DNA of 64,000 bases from Paragyromitra xinjiangensis (GCA_038503065.1 JBCAMK010000020.1:1426001-1490000); one strand, 5' to 3'. Counted from the stretch's first letter, positions 1 through 11,039 are shown. Numbers and translations are program-made. The notes: a model not told the origin generated them from the sequence alone.

Positions 1-2611
1 GAAACACACAGAATTGAGTTACCCTGATCACTAGTTTCAACATCCATCTCTTCTCCCCTCTATCATCTCTTATCCCTCATCTTCTCGTCCCACCTGCCGA
101 ATAACCTTTTCCATCTCAACTTTCCAGACATTAAACCTCTCTCCACCCCTTCTTATTCACCAATAGCAAAATCGCCTTAGATGAATATGAAATTGGAGCT
201 GACCTATTTTATGGAGTAGATGTTCTTACAGGGAAATAAAATAACCCTTGTTCGATTTTCCTCGGCGCAGGCATAATCAATCCATCAGCCTAACGCTAGA
301 TGCTCGACGTTGTTTATTTCAACTGCTCCTGACTCTTGTGATCATTCTCGGCAGACTCTTGGTTTTCCCCCGAACCCCTCTCAACAATATATCCATCGGC
401 GACAAAACTCGCAGTTGCAGTACTCTTAGCAGAATTCGATATTCACATCGCAACTCCAAAGTCAGCAACTCCTACGCAACTTAACATGTTACAGACTCCG
501 CCTACAAGTCGTCGGCCCACATATTCTGATGAGGCGAATTTCATTGTGCCCTAAATTCTTATAAGGCGATTCTACTGTACCCCAGCCGTCCTATTTTTGC
601 CTAGCTCTTGTTTGCTTGGTAACAGCCAAATCTAGCCCTGAGGTTTCCTATCGCTGTCAGCCCAAGACTCATTGAATTGAGACTGCGTCTTAACACGGAA
701 ACTCAACAAGTTACCTCCGCTCCACCCACCTCCTCTGCCTCGCAGCCCTTCATACTACCAGTAGGACCATTAGGCACTGATACTTACCTCCTCGGACCTG
801 TACCTCCGTGTACCCTACACATTTCATGAGCACATCACTCCGCATGCCATCAGCCGGATATAGGCCTTTTCCGCCGCTACCAGCATCGGAACCGAAAGCT
901 GGAAATTCGAAGTTGCTCGATGGTCCCGTCTTCTGCTGTGGCTATGCATGAGTTACAATCCTCCACTAGACTATCTACTCCTAAAGCTTTTACTGGATTA
1001 TGGCCTAATAGGACCAGTCATGTTGAAACAGATGGCGTTGACTGCTTGCTTTTGAGCACTGTAAAGTCGCCGTCGAAGGTGTAGTCGGGTGGCAGCCTTA
1101 AGATCTACGATACGAACCAACCATTCCGGGCCGTAATAGGGGCTATATCGGAAGGGAAGTAGAAAAATAACAAAGACGCAGCGTTCCCTGACAAAGTAAA
1201 CTCACGGGCTCCACGTCTGTTTTCTATCGTCTTAAAGTTACCCTGGAAATCATGAAATGAGAGCCACGGTGGGTATGAAGAAGGTCTATTAAACGAATGT
1301 AAAAGGACAGCGACGCTGACCTTACTACCACTAATCCTACTACCGAAGAGAGTTCCAATAGCCGCGATTTCGAACCTAATAAACGCGTGCCCGAAACTGG
1401 TGTCACCCCAGTCTCCTCCTCTTTGTTGTCTTACTCATCCCCTCTACTCTACACTCTACGAATCCTTGGTAATTGCTCTGGAAGAGCGCATGGAATCTAT
1501 ACAATTCTACAGAATTTGAAATGGTACGGGCCTGCGAATACCACTCAATGAAAAAGATTCATGATGTTAAAGTCCTGCTTTTCAGAGCTTCGTACGTCAT
1601 ACCGGCTGGCCCCTTAGAGAACCACGAGTGCTGCAGTGGGTGGCTAGTATAGAAAGTGTGAGACCTAGACGTCGGAGCTGCCTTGAAATTACTGAAATGA
1701 AATTACTAGTTGCATAGCCGCCGCTTGTATGAATGGGCAGCATACGGCTATACCGAGCTGACGGTTGATTCGAATAATATCGGGCTAGAAGACATTGCAG
1801 ATATTCGAGACAGAGAACCCCACGGCATTTCTGCGGGAGAAACCAGTTCACTAGTCGTGGTAACATTCCCTCCTAGGGGTGATAATGCCCATTATTTAGC
1901 CAAAGAATGTCTATTGAAAGCGGTTTAGATTCTTTGCAAGGGAACGAGCTTTTCAGTAATTTCTTTGAGTATAGTAAGTATTGATAGATATTCCTTGGCT
2001 AAAGAATTTCCTCTTACTAATTATTTGAAGCAGTTGGGATCGTACGGTCTCAGTTAGGAGACGAGCTTTCACATGGCTGCTTTTGAAAATCGAAATGTAT
2101 TCAGAGATTAGCTCGGATTATCGGGTGCCTTTGGCTCTTGGCACTACGAAGAGATTCAGAGTGTGGGGAGCAGGCTTGTGGGGAGAATAGAAGGGAAGTG
2201 TTAAAGTAGGAGAAGCAGTGTGAGTGCTATAAAGTATTTAGAGAAAAGACGTTCGAATATATTTGAATGTTTAGCAATCACCCTAGTCGGGTGAGCTGCC
2301 TTCACGAATTTCCGAATAAATAGGTCCTTGAACAGACTCTCGAAGTGTTTCTAGTAGTCATCCGATACTCTAGTACCGAAATAATTTACCTATTTATAAA
2401 GCTATTAAAAACCATGGGACTAAAACCGACCCATTCGATGTCTCTGAGGATGGGCTAAAACTGTAGCCGACCTTTAGCGATGATCTCTTTACCTGCCTAT
2501 TTTCTTTCAACCTATCTCTCGTAGGCCATCACTAGACACGGCTGTGGCAACAAGAACCCAATCCACGCCAGATAACCCTGAAAACTTACTCCCATATCCG
2601 CATTTTCGACT
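1..2611. other. gene-poor stretch, nothing supported
   Basis: I find no reading frame longer than about 90 codons here that shows a recognisable domain, a start context and splice signals together. The base composition is mixed and slightly AT-rich, with no obvious tandem repeat, tRNA or rRNA. It could be a 5' or 3' flank of a gene outside the window or decayed DNA; I cannot tell which. Confidence 0.5.
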
Positions 2612-3544
2612 CTAACGATATCCCATAGACTTTTCCCTCCCTACGCAGCCGCCTTTCAATTCGTCTGCCACAGCCAACTCGTCTAACATCGCTAGAAGTT
2701 CTACAACCCTCTGTCTAATCCTACGCCGCAGCTCCATACTAGATATCTCTTCTGCTCCTTCCCCCACCATGCCAACCTCTTTACTCAAATCCACACTCAC
2801 GTCATCCGTATCCACGTTCTCTTCGATCCCACTAGCAGCTTCAAAATGAAACGAGATACCAGTGGATGACCCGTCATCTGCGCTGGAATCCGTTTCTTGA
2901 TCCTCCCCTATCTCCACATCCTCGTTCTTCCCCTCAGCAGATGCTGTAGCCCCCGCGTCCTTTGGAGGTAGGATGATGCACGATTCTTCAATAAGCTGCT
3001 TACTACCCACTACAACTTTCCTCGTGGAAGCAGTACCAGCACCCTCCCTCTCCGCAAACAATCTCGCAATTTCCGCCCTATCCGCTCGGTGCACAGCTTC
3101 TTCAGCACCTCTAATCCCTTGCTCCATACATCTACGCTCTTCATCGTCAAACGCATTGATATACGCTGCTGTTTTCTTCAACCTTTTGATCTTCGACGAT
3201 ATGCGATTACCTTTATTAGCCCTAGCTCGCTCGTATTCGGCTTGTAGGGGGTTGAGTTTCCGACGACGTTTATTCCGAGCGATTGTTTTAGGGTTTGTTG
3301 ATGAGCCAGTGGCGCCCGCGGGGAGGGCTTTGAAGGTTCGCTTTGGGGCACGAGGCATAACTGGTTTTTGGCTTGCAGAGGGTGGTCTTAGACGGGGTTG
3401 ATTCCAGGTAACTATTTCATGACGAGCACTGGCTCCCGGGGAGGGTTTTAAAGGTTCTCTGGAACTATATTCGTGCTGTTGGAACCGGGGAGCACCTAGT
3501 GCTCGCATAAAGACGCCTAGAATACCAAAGCGTATCAAAACCAT
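2612..3544 (-). CDS. hypothetical basic/acidic protein
   Basis: This is a single open frame of 310 codons with no family I recognise. After a short N-terminal part comes a strongly basic segment around residues 85-125 (an RNKRRRK cluster and KIKRLKK), then a charged, probably helical region. A serine/aspartate/glutamate-rich acidic stretch follows (about residues 205-275), and the C-terminus looks helical and leucine-rich (RRRIRQRVVELLAMLDEL). The basic clusters could act as nuclear localisation signals, but that is inference. The true start could be the internal Met near residue 63 (MPRAPKRTF), because the part before it looks less constrained. The opposite strand also has a 142-codon frame, which I take to be a shadow. 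Confidence 0.55.
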   Translation of the reverse strand: MVLIRFGILGVFMRALGAPRFQQHEYSSREPLKPSPGASARHEIVTWNQPRLRPPSASQKPVMPRAPKRTFKALPAGATGSSTNPKTIARNKRRRKLNPLQAEYERARANKGNRISSKIKRLKKTAAYINAFDDEERRCMEQGIRGAEEAVHRADRAEIARLFAEREGAGTASTRKVVVGSKQLIEESCIILPPKDAGATASAEGKNEDVEIGEDQETDSSADDGSSTGISFHFEAASGIEENVDTDDVSVDLSKEVGMVGEGAEEISSMELRRRIRQRVVELLAMLDELAVADELKGGCVGREKSMGYR

Positions 3545-4510
3545 CCGGGGTGCGCGGATGTCTTACCTAAGGGGCTTAACTTGATACTATTATTGGCGCT
3601 AGAAACAGGCTTTCTAACCTGGTATTGTTACGGTTGTAGTAGAAACCTCGGGGCTATAATAATTTAGTATGCGTGCATTATCTGCTCCAGTCAAGCATAT
3701 AGAGATGAAACAGGTCTCACAATTTCTCTATGATGACCCACAGAGCGGGAAATCCTGATGTTCCGTCTCCACACCCATGACCCGAGTATATTCGAACCTG
3801 CATGGAAGTCGCCCCCGTGTGAATTAATATCCTTCACATACACACTCCGCATTTACAACAGATATTGTTGAAAATATCTTTCTCTTGGGTATTACTCATA
3901 GAAAACCCGTGGGAGGTTCCAGCACGCGTGCCTAGTCTACATCAAGTCCTATAATACAACTATCCTCCACCACATAACACGTCAAAATCCCAGACCTCCG
4001 AATTCGAGTCTATCATCCCCTTCTCTTAGCAAACCCCAACTACGCAGCTATATCCCTACTAGTATTACACTTTTAGTCAAAGCGCCCCTTATCCCCCTTA
4101 TCACCAATCATACCACTTTCACATGCTCCTTCAACCCTTAGGCGAAACGAACTACAGTAGATAACATTCAAGGCCACATAAACAGAACCCCTTGCTTAGG
4201 AGGATGTCTATTACGCTAAACGAGTTATTTCTAGTAACAACTCCAGAAAACAGCGATCCCCGCCAAAAGGCACTCGCTAGGTTTCAACCATCGTTTTTGC
4301 GCATTTCACACTTGATGGGATTAAACACACGGTTTATAAACTAAAACAGGGTTCCTGGGATAGTGTAAGTCTGCGAGTTTCTAGAACTGTTATGGTGTCT
4401 CTATCATCTTTTGCATCAAAACATGGATTTTTATCTTGATACCTGTTGTAGGTTACTGGTTTCGGAACAATAAGGTATTGTGGGTATGTTTCTCGGGTGG
4501 CGGACAAGTA
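3545..4510. other. intergenic, nothing supported
   Basis: No coding region, RNA gene or repeat is recognised between the hypothetical gene and the first inverted-repeat element. Confidence 0.45.
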
Positions 4511-4770
4511 CTGCAGGTGTAGGGATAAGTGATGCAAAGTGGCGGTGCCCTGGGTCTGAACTGAGCTCTTCCTTCAACACCAGTCACCATAGCAATTTTC
4601 GATCGTTCTTGTCAGCCATTTTTGTGCAGTTTACTTCCTTTTGCTGGTTTCATCGCGATAGCGATTTCAGGCACACCTTGTTAATGGACGATGGTGCTTC
4701 GAGCACATACAGGTTGGTGCTCGCGTATCGCAGCACCGCCGCTTTGCATCACTTACCCCTACACCCGTAG
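4511..4770. mobile_element. MITE with ~40-bp terminal inverted repeats
   Basis: The two ends are imperfect inverted repeats of about 35-40 bp. The left end reads CTGCAGGTGTAGGGATAAGT and the right end, reversed, CTACGGGTGTAGGGGTAAGT; both continue into GATGCAAAG. The left side is preceded by TA and the right side followed by TG, so a TA target duplication with one substitution is likely, as in Tc1/mariner-derived elements. There is no room for a transposase. The same terminal motif followed by TA occurs near 55214-55236, which supports a dispersed family. Confidence 0.65.
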
Positions 4771-5381
4771 TGCTTGTTTATCTAGTTGACAGGGACGTAT
4801 CAGTTACATTTCGTACTTGGCAACTTCTTGTTCAACAATTGCAACAGCAACTACATGTGCTCTAAATGGTTAGAGTAGTTTGGCATATGCATCAAACCCA
4901 ACAAGCTAGAACCCCACCCTCAAGCAACAAATCTAGCTCTTTTTTCTAAGGAAACTAGGTAGATATGACGCAGTTGCTCACCGGGAACAATGAGACCTGA
5001 GGAACAATGGTACCAAGCCGAGTACCAGTACTCGGTTGTAGGGCAAATATGAAGAACGAAGATGCAAGCGGAAGTGGCCAACCAACCCATCAATGTGACT
5101 AAATCGGAGCAAATAAAGGCCTTTACTAGAAGAGATAGTTTCTGCCCCGAGCGCTAGGTTCTGGCGTAGCGACGGCGTTACCCGTCCTATGAGGTCACCC
5201 TGTACAAAACCCGAGACCAATAACATCTCCACGGCCCACCCGGACACCCCCCTCACCCGGACAGCTAACGGGAATAAGAAAGTTTCTAGCGTTGCAACCG
5301 GCTTCTTTGCTGCTCAAGCAGGAATTCTCTACCAAATATTAACCAATCATCGTCTGTCCGGGTAGACCGTGAAGGCGTCTA
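4771..5381. other. intergenic, nothing supported
   Basis: About 600 bp between two inverted-repeat elements. No coding or RNA feature is recognised. Confidence 0.4.
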
Positions 5382-5844
5382 TTCGGCGAATAAGCCCATG
5401 GGCTTAAAGTACTCATGCGGCCGTTTTGAAGCCGCGTTGCCCAGCAGGCAAGATCTGGTGAGAAAGCCATTCCTACCGCACCCCCCCGGCATACTTTTGG
5501 TGTCCTTTTGACACCTCTCCTTCCTTTGTGGTGTCATTAGGATATTGATTCTGAATAAAATACCACTGTTTTCTGGCATTTCGTACGTAAGATCCTTAAA
5601 TTCAGACAGCTTCGCAAGTTTTTAGTTGGGGAATAGAAAGTTCCCTATCTAGGCAACGCGGCTTCAAAACAGTGGCATGAGGAAAGTGGCGAGAAAGAAG
5701 GCGTGAGAACAAGCCAATTAGAACCCCAGGGTTAAGGCTACTGCCAGCACTCCTGTTTCAATGGAGTTAATACTATTTGATTGGCTCTCTCCACCGCCCT
5801 CTCTTCCACCACTTTACTTTAAGCCCATGGGCTTACCCGCCAAA
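5382..5844. mobile_element. 463-bp TA-flanked inverted-repeat element
   Basis: The ends match as inverted repeats over about 30 bp. The left begins TTCGGCGAATAAGCCCATGG and the right, reversed, TTTGGCGGGTAAGCCCATGG; both then continue GCTTAAAGTA. Each side is flanked by TA. A second, inner inverted pair lies at about 5413-5449 and 5650-5682 (GAAGCCGCGTTGCC against GGCAACGCGGCTTC), so the whole element could fold into a large hairpin. No transposase frame fits inside. I read it as a non-autonomous Tc1/mariner-like element; autonomous relatives are not in the window. Confidence 0.65.
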
Positions 5845-5963
5845 TACAACGGTATCTGGATCCGACGCAAAACCAGAAAGCAGGAGTGCGCCTCCACACC
5901 TAAATACATCCGCGCACAACTCCACAGAACCGTTAATCAAGAACACCCCACAACCCCAAAGTC

Positions 5964-5987
5964 CACAAAAAAACAAAAAAACAAAAG
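5964..5987 (-). terminator. T-rich Pol III terminator after 5S
   Basis: Directly downstream of the 5S gene on the minus strand come TTTTG followed by two runs of seven T. This is the expected oligo-T signal for RNA polymerase III termination. Confidence 0.7.
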
Positions 5988-5988
5988 T

Positions 5989-6107
5989 TGAGTTCAGTAC
6001 CTGGGATTCCCACATGGTCACCCACTGCAGTACTAACCAGGCGATACGATGCTTGGATATGCCAGAGCGGACGGGATGGCTCATTCTCATCGTTCTATGA
6101 CCGAACA
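5989..6107 (-). rRNA. 5S ribosomal RNA gene
   Basis: The minus strand carries conserved 5S blocks in the right order and spacing: CATCCCGTCCGCTCTG, then CCATATCCAAGC, then GGTTAGTACTGCAGTGGGTG, then GACCATGTGGGAATCCC. The ends can pair as helix I (GTTCGGT with ACTGAAC, one G-T wobble). The length is about 119 nt and an oligo-T terminator follows. In Pezizomycotina 5S genes are dispersed in the genome rather than linked to the rDNA array, which fits a lone copy here. The 5' third is less like reference 5S sequences as I know them, so a diverged isotype or pseudogene is possible. The exact ends are uncertain by a few bases. Confidence 0.82.
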
Positions 6108-6607
6108 CATCATAGTTAAACTCAGTCGGGCTTTATCCGTGTTGCGGTGTGGTGGTCGGAAGAAGATTTCGAGTGAGAAATCGTGATTGACTTCAAACCT
6201 GGACCTATACCCACCTACTCGGGTGCAACCACAACTGTGCAGCTCACTCGATCTTTGATAGTTCAGCCCTAAGAGTACTGTGCCGCTTAAACGTCCTCGA
6301 TTGCTATAAATAGCTTTATCATAGATAAGACTTAGCCCACGTTATCCAACCTCACACCAGCTCCTTCCAGATTTCAGGTTAGGTAGCTAGTGGATGATTT
6401 CATTTGTGGAATAAGAGTAGCAGATAGCTACCGCAACCTCAGCTTCCACCGTCTAGCTAATACATCGCGCCAGGCTGATACAGCTATGACTACCGTAGAT
6501 AGGGACTCGCCCGGCTTAATTCTAGTAATCTTCATAAAACAATACGAGAGCAAACGCTAATAAATAAAAACACCCAACGCCCCATCCAGCCAATAACCAA
6601 TTACCCC
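6108..6607. other. intergenic, nothing supported
   Basis: Sequence between the 5S gene and the 3' end of the F-box gene; no feature is recognised. Confidence 0.4.
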
Positions 6608-7906
6608 CTACTCCAACCCCAACCTCCCAAACATCTCCACTGGAACCTTTTCACTATCCCACCCGACCCCACCAACACTAACCGCGATCCTCCCCCTCCC
6701 TCCCCACCCCTCCACCCACGATTTAACAACTTCCTCCTTCACCCCATCGCACGCAGCACATTTAACCACCATCTCCTCGAGCACCATCCACTCCCCCCCA
6801 ACCAACATCCTCTCACAAACCCTAACCTCCCCAACCAACACCACGCTCCTCACCCCCTCGAGCCTCCCAACAACCCCACAAAAATCCCCTCCTCCACCCC
6901 TCCTAAACACCGGCCTCGGAACCCTAACCTCCACATCCTTCACCCCAACTACTCCCTCGAAATAACTATACACACACTCCCCACCCGCCACCATCCTCAC
7001 TACCTCCACCCCCGGCATCACCTTGGCAAACAACCCCCCCATCGCACCTTCAAGCCGCGATGGCCTCTTCCCCCCCGCATCAAGCGTAAACGTACGTACT
7101 CCTGTCAATTGAACCGTGGTAGCCAACTCCACCACCTCCTCGAGCTGTCGCGCCACCTTCCCGGCTTCTTGGAACGAAGGTGGATCTACGAGACTGAACC
7201 GTTCCACGTGTAGAGTATGTAGTGCTGTGAATCCACCCTGTAGTAACGCTTTGAGCTGTGATAGTAGTCCTGTGACACGGAAGTCACGGAATCGGATTGT
7301 CGTGATGGTGCGTAAGAGTTTTGGGGAAAGCTGGGATAGGAATTCGTGGCGGAAGTTGGCTGGGATGGTTCCGAGGGGTTTGCGGGAGCGGGGTTGGTGG
7401 AGGATTAGTTCTGTCAGGGAGGTGCAGTTGGATAGGATTTCGTGGAGCCATGGGGAAGGGGGAGGGGGGGGGGGGGTGAGGGTGAGGGTGGGGGTAGTGG
7501 GGAGGGTAGTGGATTTGAGAGAGGGGTCGTCAGGGGTTGGCTTCCTGTCTGGGGAGGGAGGAGGGGAAGGGGGGGTTCGGATAACGTATGCTGGAGGTGG
7601 GGGGTCGTTGGCTGGGAAGAGGAGGGTGGGGAGGGTGTCGGCGTAGCGGAACTCAGGGGCATGGACAGTGAGGGTTCGGATATGAGAGGCGATAGTGGGG
7701 AAGTCGATCAGGAGGCGTTCGAGCTTGCCGGAGACAGTAGCGGTGGTGAGGGTGCCGTACATGAAGGAGTGGCAGACTGTGCGGAGGAGGGTGCAGGTCT
7801 GGGCGAGATTGAGGAGGTCCTTTGGAGGAGGGACTGTTAGAGTGTCCCCAAGCAGACAGGAGACGATCTCGTCCAAGATCTCGCGGGGGATGGAGAGGAG
7901 GGCCAT
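6608..7906 (-). CDS. F-box domain protein
   Basis: Single exon, 432 aa. The N-terminus is a typical F-box (LSIPREILDEIVSCLL, then LLNLAQTCTLLRTVCHSFMYGTL, roughly residues 4-55). F-boxes bind Skp1 in SCF ubiquitin ligases, with the C-terminal part selecting substrates. Residues about 105-150 are proline-rich and low in complexity. The remainder resembles the loose leucine-containing C-terminal regions of fungal F-box proteins but has no domain I can name. The coding strand is extremely pyrimidine-rich in the proline segment; its complement has a run of 13 G. The start is the ATG at 7906, about 340 bp from the divergent neighbour. The substrate is unknown. Confidence 0.82.
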   Translation of the reverse strand: MALLSIPREILDEIVSCLLGDTLTVPPPKDLLNLAQTCTLLRTVCHSFMYGTLTTATVSGKLERLLIDFPTIASHIRTLTVHAPEFRYADTLPTLLFPANDPPPPAYVIRTPPSPPPSPDRKPTPDDPSLKSTTLPTTPTLTLTPPPPPPSPWLHEILSNCTSLTELILHQPRSRKPLGTIPANFRHEFLSQLSPKLLRTITTIRFRDFRVTGLLSQLKALLQGGFTALHTLHVERFSLVDPPSFQEAGKVARQLEEVVELATTVQLTGVRTFTLDAGGKRPSRLEGAMGGLFAKVMPGVEVVRMVAGGECVYSYFEGVVGVKDVEVRVPRPVFRRGGGGDFCGVVGRLEGVRSVVLVGEVRVCERMLVGGEWMVLEEMVVKCAACDGVKEEVVKSWVEGWGGRGRIAVSVGGVGWDSEKVPVEMFGRLGLE

Positions 7907-8247
7907 TGTTGTTTGGTTTGAGAGGATTGGAGGTTTACTTACATGTATTTATTCCAGAGCCAAGAAGCACATCTCCGACTCCTATCAAAGTGACTCATTT
8001 TCGATTAAGTCGCGTCCCGGTGATAACACGGCGCGGGTGCAGGGAAGACGCGCCGGATGAGTCAGTCACGTGGGAGACGCGTGCGGGGCGTGACGGGGAG
8101 ATGCCATTGGTGGGGGCAGAAGCACAATTCATGGGGCGTCACTCGGGGAGAGATGCTGTGACATACTAGCCTCGCTCTCTCCAGGACGAAGACAGACAGC
8201 AGTCATCTCCCTCATCAACACATCACGTAACACACAACATCTCCACA
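7907..8247. promoter_or_regulatory. divergent intergenic promoter region
   Basis: These 341 bp separate the starts of the minus-strand F-box gene and the plus-strand SAM-like gene, so they must hold both promoters. I see CACGTG-containing and GC-rich stretches (for example TCAGTCACGTGGGAGACGCG near 8060) but cannot assign a factor. Confidence 0.45.
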
Positions 8248-8496
8248 ATGCCCCCTCCGTCCCTTGCAACCCTCAAAACTTGGGACCCTCTCGATCTCAT
8301 CTTCTATCTCACGTCCGTGTACGACGAGGACCTCGACGACGACGTCTACACCTGTCTCCGTCGCTATGGAATCAGCGGGTGCTGGTTCCTGTACCTGAGG
8401 GAGGAGGATTACATCAACTGGAAGTTTACGCCCGAGGAGGCGAAGATCCTGGTGGAGGAAGCTCGCAGGATCGAGGGCGGTGAGGGAGTTGAGTAG
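8248..8496 (+). CDS. small SAM-domain-like protein
   Basis: This 82-aa frame starts at an ATG in a good context (CACAATG). The pattern fits a lone sterile-alpha-motif fold: a Trp near the start (TWDPLDLIFYLTSVY), a central segment (LRRYGISGCWFLYLREEDYI) matching the SAM 'I-x-G-x-x-L-L-x-L-x-x-E-D' block, and a C-terminal helix (PEEAKILVEEARRI). SAM domains mediate protein or RNA contacts. This is a similarity judged by eye, without catalytic residues to confirm it. The reverse strand has overlapping open frames that I take as GC-driven shadows. Confidence 0.55.
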   Translation: MPPPSLATLKTWDPLDLIFYLTSVYDEDLDDDVYTCLRRYGISGCWFLYLREEDYINWKFTPEEAKILVEEARRIEGGEGVE

Positions 8497-8997
8497 ATAG
8501 CTCTGGGGTCGTCGATTGATGGCTTCGGCTGCGTGTTGATCGGGAAGGTGTTTGTACAATAGCGGATGCGTTACCCAATTCAAGCATCACCCTGCATAGA
8601 TTGATAAGATTAGATCCCCCACGTGTCACATGCAGCGTGACCCCTCCATCTCGGTCCGTTTCGCACTAGCGATCTCGTCGATACCAGCGGGATGGGAGAT
8701 TGCGGGGAGCTGAGTCTTTTGCGGGACTTACGGCCGTGGGCCTGTTCCCCGCCTGCGCTGTCACGGTGGGATTGGCCTGAGGGTGTGGTGGGGTGTCATG
8801 TGGGGGGAGTACTTATGGAGGGGAGGCGAGAGTACTTATGGAGGGGTTCTGCTGTCCGTACTGTTGTGTTTGTTCTGGAGTGAGGAGTTATTCTCGCCTA
8901 TCTATTCGTGGTTAAGACTCTACTTCTATCACCCTGGTTATAGGTTGGTATTCTATTCCTCGGCGGTTAACAGAGAATAACATCTCCAGCTCCCAAA
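8497..8997. other. intergenic, nothing supported
   Basis: 500 bp between two plus-strand genes. A near-duplicate of about 18 bp (GTACTTATGGAGGGG) occurs at 8810 and 8833. No gene is recognised. Confidence 0.4.
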
Positions 8998-9684
8998 ATG
9001 ATGCCCTTCCTCGCCATCCGTTGCCTCAACTGCAACAACGTCGACGAATTCCCACGCATGGACTACGACGAAATCCCCTACTGCTCCCAGTGCGCATCAA
9101 CAACAAACCTCGTCCCCGAAACCCCCAAAGAAACCCAATGGACCCCCGACGACCTCTCCGCCCTCTTCTCCGCCACAACCCTGAACCCCCCCACCCCACC
9201 CACCTCTCCACCCGTAAACTACTCCATATCCCAACACTACACCCACCCCACCTCCCTCCCACAGCCAACCCCCGAAGACAAAGCCTACATCCAATACCTC
9301 CTCACCTCGAACCTCGGCTCCGCCTCCTCCTCCAACGACCTCGAAATCGCCCTCGCCCACGGCATCATCACGAGAGAGGAATACGAACAGGGCATCACCG
9401 CCAATAACACCATCCGCGCACAGACGGAGAGAGAGCAGGGGGAGATGGAGATGGAGGATGCAAAGGTTAAGGAGCAGCTGTATAGAGAGATGGGGAGAGG
9501 GTTGGAGGAGGAGTGTGATGCGTTGAGTTTGTTGAGTGCTGCTGGCCAACAGAGGGATCCCGTGTTTAGGAATTCGGAGTTTTTTAATGATTATTATGGT
9601 GGGGGTGATGTGGGGTGGGGGGAGGATGAGGAGGCGCCTTGTGTGGTTGGGACGGGGGGGAGGTTGAGGCCTTTTGATTTGTAG
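8998..9684 (+). CDS. zinc-ribbon-like hypothetical protein
   Basis: Single exon, 228 aa. Residues 8-35 contain two CxxC pairs about 18 residues apart (CLNC and CSQC), as in a zinc ribbon or RING-H2-like knuckle; the rest of a RING is missing. A proline/threonine-rich linker follows (about 48-90). After it comes a charged, helix-prone region with LASNL-type and EEYEQGI motifs, then a glutamate-rich segment and a short aromatic, glycine-rich C-terminus. Many small fungal proteins of unknown role share such an N-terminal CxxC...CxxC. I cannot name a function. The first codons read ATGATG, so the second Met may be used. Confidence 0.65.
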   Translation: MMPFLAIRCLNCNNVDEFPRMDYDEIPYCSQCASTTNLVPETPKETQWTPDDLSALFSATTLNPPTPPTSPPVNYSISQHYTHPTSLPQPTPEDKAYIQYLLTSNLGSASSSNDLEIALAHGIITREEYEQGITANNTIRAQTEREQGEMEMEDAKVKEQLYREMGRGLEEECDALSLLSAAGQQRDPVFRNSEFFNDYYGGGDVGWGEDEEAPCVVGTGGRLRPFDL

Positions 9685-11039
9685 GGGAAGGGGGAGGGGG
9701 GCGAGAAGAGGTGTTTGGGTAGGGAGGCGGATGTTTTATGTTGTCTTCTGCATATGGCTCTTGCAATTCCGTTTGTTTGGGTGGCACTCTGCTTTTCCGT
9801 TTGTTTACTCGTGTTTAGCTCGTTTCGATGCATACAGGTTGTGGGTTTATGTATGTGGGTGTGGAGAAAGGGGTAGATAGCTGAAATGAAAACTGTTTAT
9901 GAATGGTCTTGGAGCTGAGATACAAAAATCCAGTCTCGATTCCAGACCTTTTGGGAAAAGTGTAGGGAGAATCCGGATTTTAAACACCAAATGTTGGAAA
10001 AATCTGGGCGACTGCAACGTGGGCACGAGACTAATATAAATAAACCTGTGGTTTAGTTTTCAGTGTCGTGCTAGATTTGGTAGGGATTGGCGTGTCACGT
10101 GATGACGAGTGATGGCGGGTTGGTCGAGTGATATGGAATGATGCAGTGGTGGGGCGGGTGATGATTTGTGATGCGGGTGCTGTATTTCGATATGGGAGAG
10201 ATGGGTTGTCGTAAGGAGGCTGGATTTGGCATAGGGGTGTAGGAGTAGCAGTTTTACTATCGAAAGGTGTAGATTTTTATGGTGTGGGCTGTTCCGGTGG
10301 AGGGTTGGACTTTGACGGAATAGATTCAACGATATTTTGATCATTGGTTACGGAACGTAGGGTCTTGTTTAGGGTGCTGTACTCGAGTTTTACGATTTAT
10401 AGGAGGGTAGCTGCCTAGAACTACGCCATTCATCACTTTTCATTCGTCGTGGGCGTGATTGTGGGGTGTTTTTGACTTCCCCCTTTAGTATCTGGTAATG
10501 AATAGTTCTCATTTAATACTAGTCCGGATGGCAGATCGTTTCTTACTTTTCGCGTTTAGGTCGTTCAAAATCGATTGTTGCTATTGCAGATGATACTACA
10601 TCGATGCCTAGCAGTGGGTATCAAAATTCTCAAATGAGGCTTCTTCGCTAACTTGATATATTGGATAGAGCTTTAATTGTGGCTAACCACCACAAATATT
10701 AACTGAGAAATACAAATATGTCTGCCACAATACGCTAAACATCGAGCTAACAAAACACTAATCCTGATGAATATCCTCCGTGAATTATACCCCCACGCCA
10801 CACATACAAAAATTAGTTGCTAGATACACATCCTCGTGAAATGAAAGTCGTAAACATGAATTTCCTGTATCCTCCGCTTATAGCGTTTCGTGTTAATCTC
10901 GAAAAATCTTAGAGCTTAGGTCCCTTCCTCCTTGTTGGTCTATTAATTATCTCCCCATGCCACTTTTGCTTTTGATACCATATCAAGTCGCTGACACTGA
11001 ACTCATTCTTCCGGTCGAAAACTGTTCATTTGTTATTCC
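9685..11039. other. intergenic with one short element
   Basis: Apart from the repeat element at 9932-10032 nothing is recognised. The part next to 11040 is the likely 3' flank of the NACHT-ankyrin gene. Confidence 0.4.
9932..10032. mobile_element. short inverted-repeat element, copy 1
   Basis: It begins AGTCTCGATTCCAGACCTTT and ends GGGCACGAGACT, so the termini are inverted AGTCTCG/CGAGACT. It is nearly identical to 56814-56951 but lacks about 35 bp between GGGAAAA and GTGTAGGG. No clear target duplication flanks this copy. See the second copy for the duplication that defines the family. Confidence 0.7.

Noticed and set aside
7116..7840. Plus-strand frames of 132-176 codons opposite the F-box gene
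   Set aside because: Glycine-rich shadows of the pyrimidine-rich coding strand; the F-box on the minus strand explains the region.
9021..9833. Frames opposite or overlapping the zinc-ribbon-like gene
   Set aside because: His/Pro/Arg- or Gly/Val-rich compositions typical of shifted frames in GC-rich coding DNA.
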